Below are positions 44,435-55,283 of a DNA stretch of 64,000 nucleotides, one piece after another (the first letter of the stretch is position 1; each line of letters starts with the position of its first letter). The stretch spans positions 921,112,582 to 921,176,581 of the forward strand of contig CM062815.1 in the NCBI GenBank assembly GCA_031772625.1, read 5' to 3'. This DNA comes from Pinus tabuliformis (taxonomy: Eukaryota; Streptophyta; Pinopsida; Pinales; Pinaceae). The notes under the pieces were generated by a model. The model was not told the DNA's origin, did not search any database, and saw only the letters and a list, made by a program, of their open reading frames with translations. The translations under genes and the position numbers were made by a program.

Positions 44435-47400
44435 TTTTAGAGTCAGTTCTTTGGCCTTCCTTCAGTGATCAAAATGGGCCTCTTATTATGTATATTCTAT
44501 TAGATGTTTTGCACATGATTTTCAGTATAAATCATGTCATAAGTGTGTCAATCAAAAGCAGCTCAGAAAGAGATTTCCAACGTTATATCACACTCCAAAA
44601 ACTGGCTCACGGATTAGAAGATATGATCAAATGAATGATTAACTCAAAGATCTCCCCGTGCAGCCGTTTATGTGTTTAATGATCCCGAGGAAACTAGTAG
44701 ATGTCAATGCCTGGACTGTGATAGAGAAGGAAAGAACATAGAATTTTAGGTTTATTGTTGTTCTGTTAATCCCCATCTCAACATATGGCAAGCTCGTATA
44801 AAAGAGATATCCATGAATTTGTATAGAGGGCATTGTACATTGCTGACAGTGATATTGCTGGTGAAAGGTTGGTTTACAGCTGCTGGTCTCATGGTTCTAG
44901 AGAGGAATTACTTGGAGATTTATAAGTATGAATCTTGAGAAGGTTGAAATTGATGAGAAGGTAGATGTCATTATATCGGAATGGAGCAAGGGTTCCATTA
45001 TCCCTGAAACAAGCCCCCTCAATGACTGCTCTAGTGCCTATTAAGGAGTCTCAGCTGATGGCTAAAGATAAATTCAATACAATTGAAATAATTGAAAATT
45101 AAGAGTCTGATTCTATTGGTTCTACAGCAGCTGAATCAAATATGTCAAGGGAATTCATTTGTCCCTTTGATAAGGGAGGGTGGAGGGCATCAAACAGGCT
45201 AACAGATAAGAAAGTGGTTGATGTCACGGCCAAAAATAATGCAGTGAAAGTAGGCAAATCAAGTGTTCAAGGTTTTGGTGTAATGTGTGAAGACAGTGAT
45301 GAAATCCAAGGTTTACAAATTTCCTGGAGCTGGAAGAATTGTTGAGATACTCCTGTGGAGAGAGGAGAAGCACACATTTACCGTAATGTAGGCAATGGTA
45401 CTTGCAACAACACTATGAGAGTATTGGTCATTTTGTTCATATTATGAAATTTGATCCAGCTACGGAGGAGTTTAAGGCTTGTAGAACAATTAGGGGATTA
45501 TTTGGATAAAAACTATCTTTTTTTTATTACCTGAGTCAGAATGTATATGATCAATTCAACACTAAGACTCAGCCACACATCCTGGAGACCCTTGAATCAT
45601 TTAAGTTGGAGTTGAACCGATGTTGCAATTGCAGAAATGAGCTATAGGGTGCCTCTGAAGGGTTTTGACCTCAGTGCTTTATGTTTTACCATGGTATATT
45701 GAATATGGGCTATACTTTTTGTACATTGTAGCATGTGTAAACCAGTGTGGCTTTGTCATCAACAAACAAGCTTATGGCTACAAGATTTGCAGCATCGAGT
45801 TTGATTTCCGTAAGAGCTAAAGCGGCACGGATGAAGTATGGTAATTCTTGGTGGGTTAACGCTTTTATGCCTTGCATCAAAAATTGAGAACGAAGGCCCA
45901 GGTCAGCTCCAAATCTCAATGCCCCTGCATCCACAACACACACAAGTCAAAACATTCAAACCAAGTCAAAAAATCGAAAGCCAAGCCAATCTGGAGTGTG
46001 GCGCTGCGCTCCTCACTGTGGCACTGCGCTTCTAGGCTGTGGCGGTGCGTGTAGGGCCATTCTAAAAAACAAGGTTCTATAGGTGCCTGCTCGGCCTCGC
46101 ATTGCTCTTTCGCTCACACTAGCTCTAATCGAAGAAGTCTGTTGGACAATGAGTTGGGTAGGACACCTCCCATGGGGTGGAACTCCTAGAATCATTTTGG
46201 TTGCAATATCAGTGAGAAAGTAATCAAAGAAACTGTTGATGCACTGATCTCAACTGGGCTCAGTAAACTTGGTTATGAATATGTCAATAGGATGATCGAG
46301 AGTGAAATGAAAGGTGTAAAGTTCTAGATTGTCAATACAAATGTGCAGTATGATAAAATTGTCGAGAAAGGGCATAGTATGAAACTTGATGTTGAGGTTT
46401 TTTGACAGAGAATGCCTAAACAAACAAAATCGACAGTCAAAACACATCTCCGAATTTTGAGGCAACAACTAAGGGGAAACTCAGTCTCTAATGCATAATA
46501 TCAGCAGTAAGGACGAATCAATGATTTTTAGGGATATTCCCCAGCAGAAAACATCAACATGTGGTAGTATTCAAATTATTTAACAAAAATATGGCAACGA
46601 TTTTGGGCATTCAAGGTATCTACAGGGTGTAGGTGGAGGATGATTTGATCAGTATCCTATATTATCCCATATTTCCAGTAATGGTTCCAAAACAAACTTT
46701 GGCAATTCGAATTGTGGCAACAAATCAATTATTCTCTTTTTCTATGAGATTTAATTAGGTTATTTAGTTATAATTTTATTTATGTAATTTGGCCGCAACA
46801 AATATTTTATTTTCATTTTTGTTTTAATTATTTTGATTCCTATGTTGAGGAAATCAAAATAGATTTGTAATTTAGTATATATAGGATTATTTTTAAAAGA
46901 TACAGGTTCGTTTTTTGCAGCAGAGAGAGGTTGCTTGGGGCTGTGAAAAGTTTCTCCTGAATATTATTTTAATAAAGCATTTTTTGCCTTTTGGACCTGG
47001 GATCCATCACGGTGTTAATGTCTAGTGTGTTTTTCCTGTAATTCACTTACATATTTTGTTTTTCTACCTTGTTACAACATTATCTAAGAGATGTGTTAGG
47101 AATTCATCTGTACATGATGCTCCTTTCATGATGATTTTTCAATTAGATGTAATGGTTGTCTTTACAGAATTCATCCTTTGCTAGATGCTCTGTTGAGAAA
47201 CCCCATGTTCCTCTTTCATCTAATGTTGCTACTGTAGATCCATCCTTTGTTTGATGCCTGCAGGGTAGCGGGTTTTCTCTCGTATTCTTCTCACATTTTC
47301 AATCTTTAATCTGGCTAAACATTGCACTTACTTTACCCCAAGTTTGCCGACAGAAACTAGCATCGACTCCAAAGCCCAGTGGTCCTTTCTTTTGCTCTTT

Positions 47401-47595
47401 TCGACCGAAAAACACTTTAAACAAATTCCCACACTCCATAGCTAGCCTAAAATTCATTTATTTGTAGCCACATCTTGTTGGCAAAGAGAGAGCCCTCTCT
47501 GGTCTGGCAGGGCTAGATGCCAGATCGAAATATTGGTATGTGGTTACCTCGTAATTGTCTTTTCTCAACCTTGAGGTTCATTCTGAGTGCTAGCA
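44435..47595 (+). repeat. Array LTR C (3161 bp)
   Basis: Starts TTTTAGAGTC (a decayed TGTTAG) after AAATGGCGCCAC and ends GAGTGCTAGCA. It is followed by the TATAC duplication and E3 RT sequence. It carries the captured fragment at 46133-46348. Confidence 0.88.
46133..46348 (+). pseudogene. Captured alpha-galactosidase/FtsZ2 scrap (LTR C)
   Basis: This copy keeps the best match to the GH27 hallmark: [16 protein letters not shown], then a stop in place of Trp, then [25 protein letters not shown] and [17 protein letters not shown] follow, then a stop where Trp is expected, then IVNTNVQ. The A and B copies have other defects, so the ancestral LTR had a cleaner fragment. Confidence 0.8.
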
Positions 47596-49170
47596 TATAC
47601 CTCTACACAATCATGTATTAGATCAGAAAAAATTCCTAGTATTGCTCTTTGGAATGTTGTAGGTGCATTACATAATCCAAATGGAAGTACTCAGTAGGCA
47701 TAGTTTCCCCATGGACAAGTAAATGTGGTTTTATCTTGATCTTCAGGTGCCACCTAAATTTGATTATAACCACTAAAACCATCCAAGAATGAGAAATACT
47801 TCTTACCTGCTAATGTATCTAAGACTTGATCTATAAAAGGCAAAGGAAAATGATCTTTAAGGGTAGCTTTATTCAATTCTTGATAATCAATGCATACCCT
47901 CCATTTACTATTCTTTTTAGGCACAATCACTAAAGGGGAAACCCATTGGCAGTCTGAAATTGGGTAAATGAGGTTTACATTCAGTAATTTTTGCAACTCT
48001 TCTTTCACAATTTCCCTAAGATTCGGATTCATCCTTCTTTGAGGTTGTCTGATAGGTTTACAATTTTCCTCAATGTAGATGTGATGTATACAAGTCTTAG
48101 GACTAATTCCTTTCATGTCAGTATATTCCCATGCATATGTAGCAGAATGTTGTTGTAATGTTTTGATTAGCTTTTCCCGTTGTAATTTCTCCAAGTTATT
48201 GTTTATGTTCAATGTTCTCCCTGGAAAGATTTCAATTGTAGAGCTACTAAATTCTTCCATAGAATAAAGAGACATCTGCCTAGATGACAAATATTCAATA
48301 TTGGATTTTTCTTGGAATTGATCATGTTCATATTGTGGAGATGATTCAAAATTTTCCGTTGTATTCAAGATTTGACTATCTTCACTAATATCTGAAATAG
48401 TAAAGAGAGGCTGAATGTCATTTTCATCATCAATCCATTCTTTGTCATCTATTTCTATGATTCTTCTTTCTGGAGGATATAGAGTGAATTTCTTAGTTGA
48501 ATTCCCATCAAAAATATACATGTCACTATATATACAGCTAATGAAAGCAACAATTGTGGCCAGTCAAGGTCTTCTTAATATAAGTGGATGTCCTCCTAGA
48601 TTGTTCTTGGGGGTTAAGATCATAAAATCAATAGGACATTCCCAAGAATCTAAGGACATTGAAATATCTTCTAACATACCAGTTGGTTTGATTACATATC
48701 TATCTGCTAATTGTGTTAGTGTAGTTGTGTAAAGAAGATTAGGAAGCTTGAGTTGTTCCATGGTTTGTTTGTTTGTGATGTTTATAGCTACTCCTAAATC
48801 AATCAATGTATTCAGAATTTCAACTCCATTGATATGTGTTTTCACAACTGGACTTCTTGGATCTACATATTTTTGTATGGCAATTTTTCCCATCATTATG
48901 TCTTCTATTTTTCCTACCAGTTGAATTAGTTTCTTTTGGTTTTTTCTCTGGTTTCTTTATGCTCAACTCCTTTATTGTTTTAGCTAGGAATGGAATCTCC
49001 TTAATGGCTTGTAACAAAGGGATTTCGATACAGACATTTTTCAATTCATCTAGAAAATCATAATTAGGCAACATAATTTGCTTTTCTACCCTTTTATCAA
49101 ATTCTAATCTTTCAGAGAAAGGAGGTGCAGAAGTAGATATTGGTTTCTCAATGATAGGAGTTGAGTTCAT
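47596..49170 (-). pseudogene. pol: E3 protease and RT N-terminal part
   Basis: Minus-strand pieces: 49170-48820 (LDELKNVCIEIPLLQAIKEI), 48896-48564 with the protease motif TLIDLGVAINIT, and 48521-47754 with RT (QPQRRMNPNLREIVKEEL, VPKKNSKWRVCIDYQELN, FSFLDGFSGYNQI). LPFGLCNAP continues with stops down to 47600. A frameshift lies near 48900. The sequence stops inside the VYMDD codons at the TATAC duplication and resumes at 30488. Confidence 0.9.
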
Positions 49171-49352
49171 TGGTTCTTTCTGTTTTTCATTTTTAGTATT
49201 TTGGGTTTGGAGAGATGTTCCTTCAAAACTTTTATTGGGTTGTAGAGAATCTTTCTTAGAATTGTCTTATTCCTGAATAACTACAGAAGGCTTTTCCTTT
49301 TCTAATATCCTACCAGATATTAGTTGAATATCATTAGGATCTAGAGGAGTCA

Positions 49353-51257
49353 TCATATAAGTTGGGAATTGTTGTCTTTCCACCATGTAAGTATTCTGAG
49401 GATTTTTGTTGTTGGGGTTTGGTAATGGTTGGGTAGGTAGCTTATTTGGTCTTTGCTAAAATGGTAGTAAGAATTGAGAATTTTGGTTTTGAAGTTGAGG
49501 TTGTTGGTTTTGTTGTGGAAATGGTAGTGAAAGTTGAGGTTGTTGGTTTCGTTGTGGAAATCGTAGTGAAAGTTGAGGCTTCTGATTTTGAAGTTGTGGC
49601 TGCTGATTTTGTTGTGGCATTTGTGTGGGTGGATAATTTTGATATGATGGAGGATATTGATAATATTGAGAAAATCTTCCATAAGGATTTTGTATCCCTT
49701 GAGATTGAGATTGAGGTTGAGGCCAAGGTTGCTGCCAAGCATTCCAATTTGGTGGGGTTTGAAGATACATTTGATTGTTAAATCCTTGATTTTGTGGCCC
49801 CTACCAAGGTCTTCTAGGGACAAAGCAAAGAGATTTTGCTGAATTTGGAATTGTTTCTTCTTGAAAAATAGCCTTAAGACCTGGAATTGAAGGACGACCC
49901 TTGGTCTCATGGTTTTCTGAACAAATCACACAAGTCTCTATGATTTTTGCATCCAAAGAGCATTCTCTTAAAGCGTTTTTTTTGCATTTGGGACAGAAAA
50001 TAGCTAAAGCATCAACCTCGGTTTTCTACTTGTTTTTTAACTTAAGGGTGTCTATTTTCTCACTAAGGCTCCCTAGAATATTTGTTTTGAATTCATCAAG
50101 CATATTCCAAAATTCTGCCCTACTCACTGATCCAGTTGCAGATTCATTCACTCTAACAAGAGAAGGATTTCTTGGACCTTTCCCAATTTTGGATTTTCCT
50201 CTTGAGAGATGAGCACATAATTCTCCTATGTCACTTAATGGGAGTTGAGAGATATCTCCCTTCCCCATCATGTTAAGGATATCTATCCACTCATCTCTAA
50301 TGGCTTTTAATAGAAGAGATTTTAAGGTATCTTCATCTAAATTATCCATCTTTTCTCTTTTCAAGTTATAGTTGAATCTCTCAATTAAATCCTCTAAATT
50401 TTCATCCTCTCTTTGCATCATTTTGAACACTTCATCCTTGTGATTGGTAGGAATGCAATAATCTAGATACCTGTCCAAAAACACTTTCTTCATGTCATTC
50501 CACGTTCTAATGGACTAAGTGACCAACCCCATGAACCACTTCAAAGCAGCTCCTTTCAACGTTAAAGGAAACAACTTAACTTTTTGAGAGTCTTCTAAGT
50601 AATCATAGGTTCTGCACAAGACTTCAAATTCAAATAAAAATGTTTTAGGATCCTCACTTTTTAACCCATGGAAATTTGGGAGGACAGAAGGTGAGATATT
50701 TTTCATTGTGGCATTTGTTTCTTCATCAACTATAGGGAATCCAAAAGAATTATCTATTTCCCTATTTCCTATGCCTCCTCCATTATTTCCTCTACCTCTT
50801 CCTCTAGCCCCTCCTCCAAACAGTGTGAATTATCTATACTATCCTTCTTCTGCCATTATAGTTCTTCAGAGTCAGTATAAGATTCAAGCTACAAGGTTAA
50901 TTTCTCTTCCTCTGGTTCCTCTATTAGTGGTATGTGGGAGAGAGGTTCAACTTCTTCTTCCTCACTAGGTATTCTTAATTCTTCAACTAAAATATGCTCC
51001 GCTGTGGAGCTGAAAAAGGCTACTCCTTCTGTTGGAGATCCAAGATTTTTCTCCTCTAGGACTGCCTCAGTATATGAAGTAGGCGATCCTCTTGATTGAA
51101 TTTCTGACCTTAGAACTTTAGGAGTTCTATGGCTAGGAGTATGAGCTTGAGATGGAGGTGTATCTCTTCTTATTCTTGGTGGAGTAGGTGGTGTTGTAGG
51201 AATTGAACTCCTACGTCTAGCTATAAATCTACCGCTAGAGTATCTTTCTCTATGCAT
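49353..51257 (-). pseudogene. gag: E3 gag (frameshifted, with stops)
   Basis: It starts MHRERYSSGRFIARRRSS at 51257, like E1 gag. The capsid region (NISPSVLPNFHGLKSEDPKT, FPLTLKGAALKWF) is at 50706-50515 and 50493-50026 (VFLDRYLDYCIPTNHKDEVF). A Gln/Pro-rich tail is at 49770-49456. A frame change lies between 50889 and 50706. The knuckle region (about 49900-50025) is degraded but still shows CPKCKK-like and CVICSE-like strings. Confidence 0.87.
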
Positions 51258-51302
51258 ATCATTTTTTTTTGAATGTAAGAGATAAGGTTGTCTAATTACA
51301 CT

Positions 51303-51320
51303 TCCCCGGCAATGACACCA
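51303..51320 (-). promoter_or_regulatory. E3 primer binding site (decayed)
   Basis: The minus strand reads TGGTGTCATTGCCGGGGA. It differs from E1's site at three positions, all C to T or G to A within former CpG pairs, as expected from cytosine methylation decay. Confidence 0.85.
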
Positions 51321-51323
51321 AAA

Positions 51324-53082
51324 TCTTTAGTCAATTTAGTGTCCTAAATTATTTGCATAAATTATCAACCGAGGTTTGTAAGCCGATGAAGTGTAGTGCA
51401 CTATATGTGCTTAGTTAACCCTTCTTACTTCGTTGTTTTGTTTGTTTGTATTGTTTTGGGGGTTTCTATTCTTTGATTCCTAATGATGTAAAATCTGAAC
51501 TATGAGAAACTGAATCTAAACTTCCTAAAGGTGAACCAAGAGCTTAAACTTAATCAAAATATAATTTAAAGAAAGGAAAAACAGAGCACTTGTCCTATCT
51601 CGTCATTAATCCTAAGTCATGAATCTAATTCTTAAAATTAAGGGTGAAGCTGTAATGTATGTTGAAATAAATACAGAGAATGAAATCAATTGAAGTACTT
51701 CTAGTTACTCTAACCTTCAATTTTGAAGGATAACCTTGTTGAGATGGGATACACGCAACTTTTTGTACTTTATGATCTAGAGAACTAAATGAAACATGTG
51801 AAAGGTAACTGATTGATTTCAACCATTGTGTGAAGTGAATGTTCAACCATTAGTTTAGGATGAATATCAACTTGAAATGGTGATAAAAAAATTCATTAAC
51901 GCAGTGTATTGACAATCTGAACTAGAAAATAAATTAACAAAACAGTGAGTAAGCTAGTCAACGGTGCATTCTCATTACTTCAACCTTACTCTGTTTAGAA
52001 ACAAAATTGTTTCCTTTCATGAAATGTGTTGGAGGAACAAGACTGCACAATTGAGTTTTAACATTATGCTATTGAGAAAGACTAAAATAAATCAACCTAA
52101 GTTAGAAATACTATTAAAATTAAATAATGAAATTAAAACTAAGCAGAAAATGAATGGAAAGGAAACCTCCTTTAGTATAGGGACCCTCTGCAACTGACTG
52201 GGTTGAGCTGCTAACTAATTGAAAATTCTCTCTTAAACGATCATTGGTCAAAACATGATTTTATATTATAGAAAGGAACGAAGTCCCCCAAAAATATAGA
52301 GCTGAAAGTATGAGCTTTAATACATAAAATTCTTTGAACCCCCCTCAGTTCTGTGAAACTAGTTTTTAAAAGGAAATAAACATAACTATTTTTTAGGAAA
52401 ACTAGCTATAGGTGGTCTATATGTATTACAACAGGATTACATAAACTTCTGATCAGCTATAGGTGACTTAAATTTGAGCTAGATGTTTGCAACATAACCG
52501 TTAACACAGGTGGCCTATATGTATTACAACAGGACGGCATAAACTTCTGATCAGCTACAGGTGACTTAAATTCGAGCGAGATGTTTGCAACATAACCGTT
52601 AACACAGGTGGATGATCCGAGTTAATGTTGTAATAGAACTGTTAGGTTTATTGATTAACCACGAAAGAGCAGACAAAGAGTCATATTGCTTTCGGGTATC
52701 ATATATTTGACTCCACCTTTGATTACGATCTTGAGCTTGCTTTCTTATCGATCTGGGTTGAGTGACTAGGATAGAATCTATGTGGAGACGATTCTAGATA
52801 TTCCCATGTGGCCAGATTCTTCATTTGACACCTGGAACCTGCCAGACCATTGAAGTAGTTACAGAATACACATTTAGCTGCAGAATAGGCTGTGTTCTAT
52901 AGCTAATTTGCAAAAATTCATTCAAATAGCAAAAACATAGAAATATAACATGTCAATAATTTAATGCCCTCCTTAAGACAAAACCTATTATTTATCATTG
53001 ATGGGGATCTATAATATTATGGAAAATCAAGGGAAAGAAGTGAGAAAATATGTCAAGGAGAGGGTAATTCTGAGGTTCAACA
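51324..53082 (-). repeat. E3 5' LTR (1759 bp)
   Basis: The minus strand starts TGTTGAACC at 53082 and ends ACTAAAGA at 51324 (a decayed TAAACA). It is longer than its partner, mainly through a tandem duplication of period about 98 bp (52411 and 52509; shared words CTATATGTATTACAACAGGA and ATAACCGTTAACACAGGTGG). Confidence 0.92.
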
Positions 53083-54299
53083 GATATAGCATGACCAGTT
53101 CATCCACTTGGTACTCCTTTTCTCTTCTTTTCAGGTCTGACCTTTGCTTGTACTTGCTGCTGCTTTGCTGCAATTTGCCTTTGACCTCTTCTTGTAGCTT
53201 CTACATTTGTTTGGCAAACTCTTCAGCCTTCGCACTTCTCATCTCTTGTTTCCCCAAATTTCTCATCTCATATACGCCTCTAGGATTCATCCCAAAAATG
53301 ATTTGAAATGGGCTCATACCAGTACTCCAATTAGGAGTGTCATTATAAGCAAACTCTGCCTATGCTAATGCCAAATCCCACTGTTTGGGATTGTTGTACA
53401 CCAAGCTTCTTAATATGTTTCCCAAGCTTCTGTTTACCACTTTAGTTTGCCCATTTATCTGAGGATGGTAAGTTGAACTGAAACTGAGGTTTGCATCTAG
53501 TTTCTTCCACAACGTCCTCCAAAAGTGTCCTATAAACTTTGTATCTCTATGAGACACAATACTAAAAAAAAAAAAAAAAAACTAGCAATGTGAATTGCAT
53601 CATTAGTTTTCCTTCAAGCAATGAAGTGAGCCATTTTTGAAAATATATCTACAACAACATATATAGAATCATGCCCTTTTTGAGTTTTTGGCAAACCCAA
53701 AACAAAATCCATGTTGACCGCATCCCAAGGCCTGGTTGGTATTGGTAATGGCTAGTACAATCCTATATTCTGGCTTCTCCCTTTAGCATGTTGACATATC
53801 CTGCACTTCTCAACAAATCTCTTAACATTAGTCTGCATCTTTGGCTAGTAGTAAAAAGTTTTTACCTGAGCAAAGGTTTTATCCTGTCCAAAGTGTCCAG
53901 ATAAACCTCCACTATTTTTCTCTTTGATTATGTTTTCCCTCATAGAACATTTGGGAATGCACAGTGTGTTTTTTTAAACAATAAACTTCCTTGGACAAGA
54001 TAATCCAACCACTAGCTTCTATTATGGACTGCTGGGTTTTGTACAACTGCATAAATATCTTTAAATTCATCATCATCTTTATACATATTAGTCATCCCTT
54101 CAATTCCTACAACACCGACTTTTAATTCTTGCACAATCAAACTTACCTTGCTTAAAGCATCAACAACCTTGTTCATCTTACCGCTGGTATGCTTTATTAC
54201 AAAAGTGAAACTTTGCAAGAACTCTACCCATTTGACATGTTTCTGACTCAACTTCAACTGGTTGTTAATAAACTTCATTGCATGATTGTCTATATACAA
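53083..54299 (-). pseudogene. pol: Chromovirus RNase H end and integrase (split)
   Basis: The minus strand gives the RNase H end (YIDNHAMKFINNQLKLSQKH, SGKMNKVVDALSK, 54299-54012), a stop-riddled integrase N-domain, then the core (SHRDTKFIGHFW, YHPQINGQTKVVNRSL, 53557-53360). The core's Glu motif reads GQTKVVN where GQTE/GQVE is expected, so the catalytic Glu is lost. It continues to ELVML at 53090, then breaks at GATAT and resumes at 24101. A poly-A run sits at 53565-53581. Confidence 0.85.
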
Positions 54300-54362
54300 T
54301 ATAAATTCTCTCGGTAATAGATAATGTCTCCATTTATTTAAGACATGTACAATGGCATAGAA

Positions 54363-55118
54363 TTATTTATCATAAGACAAATACTTATTTTTAGCATCAT
54401 TCAACTTCTCACTGAAATACGCTATCGGCCTTTGTTCTTGGCTCAAGACTACTCCAATTGCCACTCCACTAGCATCTGTCTCAACCTGGAAAACTTTACC
54501 AAAGTCTGGCAAAGCTAAAATTGGCTTTTCTGTAATTTTCTTCTTCAGTAATTTAAAATTTCGGTCTGCTGCCTCTGTCCACTTGAATGGCTGATTAGTT
54601 CTTTTGATTATTTCAATAATGGGTGCACAAATTTGACTAAAACTTCTGATAAATTTCCTATAGAAACTAGCCAGACCGTGAAAACTCCTTACCTCAAACA
54701 CATTTCTAGGTGTTGGCCAATCCACAATTGCTTGGACTTTCTCCGGATCCATTTTTAATCCTTCCTTCAAAACTACAAATCCCAAGTAGACTAATTCCTT
54801 TTTCATGAAACTGCACTTCTTCAAATTTATCAATAGTTTCTCCTTCTGTAAGGTTTTAAGAACCAATTTAATGTGCTCTAAGTGTTCTTCTCTGCTTTTA
54901 CTGAAAATTAAAATGTCATCAAGATAGACAATGATAAACCTGCCTGCATATTCCTTCAGCACTTCATTCATCAGTCTCATGAAGGTACTGGGTGCACTAG
55001 TGAGCCCAAAAGGCATCACTAACCACTCATTTAAGCCATTGTTTCTCTTAAATGTTGTTTTCCACTCATCTCCTTCCCTGATTATTATCTGATGGTAATC
55101 ACTCTTTAGATCTATCAT
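54363..55118 (-). pseudogene. pol: Chromovirus RT and RNase H
   Basis: Minus strand: [40 protein letters not shown], catalytic YLDD ([15 protein letters not shown]), then the connection ([19 protein letters not shown]) and RNase H start ([16 protein letters not shown]). Upstream finger residues ([19 protein letters not shown]) lie at about 55130-55270 behind stops. The YLDD motif and the primer type fit a chromovirus. Confidence 0.9.
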
Positions 55119-55283
55119 AGTAAATTATTTTGACCCACTCAGACAATCCATCAAGTCATCCATATGCAGAAAAGGAAATCGGCACCTGATACTAATTTTG
55201 TTGATGGCTTTAGAGTCTGTACACATTTTCCATTCGCCTCCTTTCTTCGGGATTAATACTGTTGGCACCACACATGGTCTCTC

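Larger units (their letters stand above)
30494..47595 (+). mobile_element. 17-kb array: LTR A-internal A-LTR B-internal B-LTR C
   Basis: Three direct copies of a roughly 3.17-kb LTR (30494-33671, 34700-37879, 44435-47595) separate two internal regions of about 1.03 kb. The second internal region is itself split by 38747-44278. LTR ends form TGTTAG...CTAACA (B starts TGTAAG, C starts TTTTAG and ends CTAGCA). A single TATAC pair flanks the whole array, so it behaves as one insertion. No gag or pol is present: it is a non-autonomous (LARD-like) family. The primer sites resemble Athila. Orientation is given as plus from the primer sites, AATAAA and the internal ORF. Confidence 0.88.
24102..53082 (-). 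mobile_element. E3: Athila-like element on minus strand, split by the 17-kb array
   Basis: LTRs at 24102-25748 and 51324-53082 flank, on the minus strand, a decayed primer site, gag, PR-RT (to 47596), RT-RNase H-IN (30493 to 28301), a hairpin spacer and ORF2. Protein sequence and order match E1 closely, so they are related families. The LTRs are unlike those of E1 except near the primer site. By eye the two LTRs differ by about 5-7%. Frameshifts and stops occur throughout. Confidence 0.93.
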
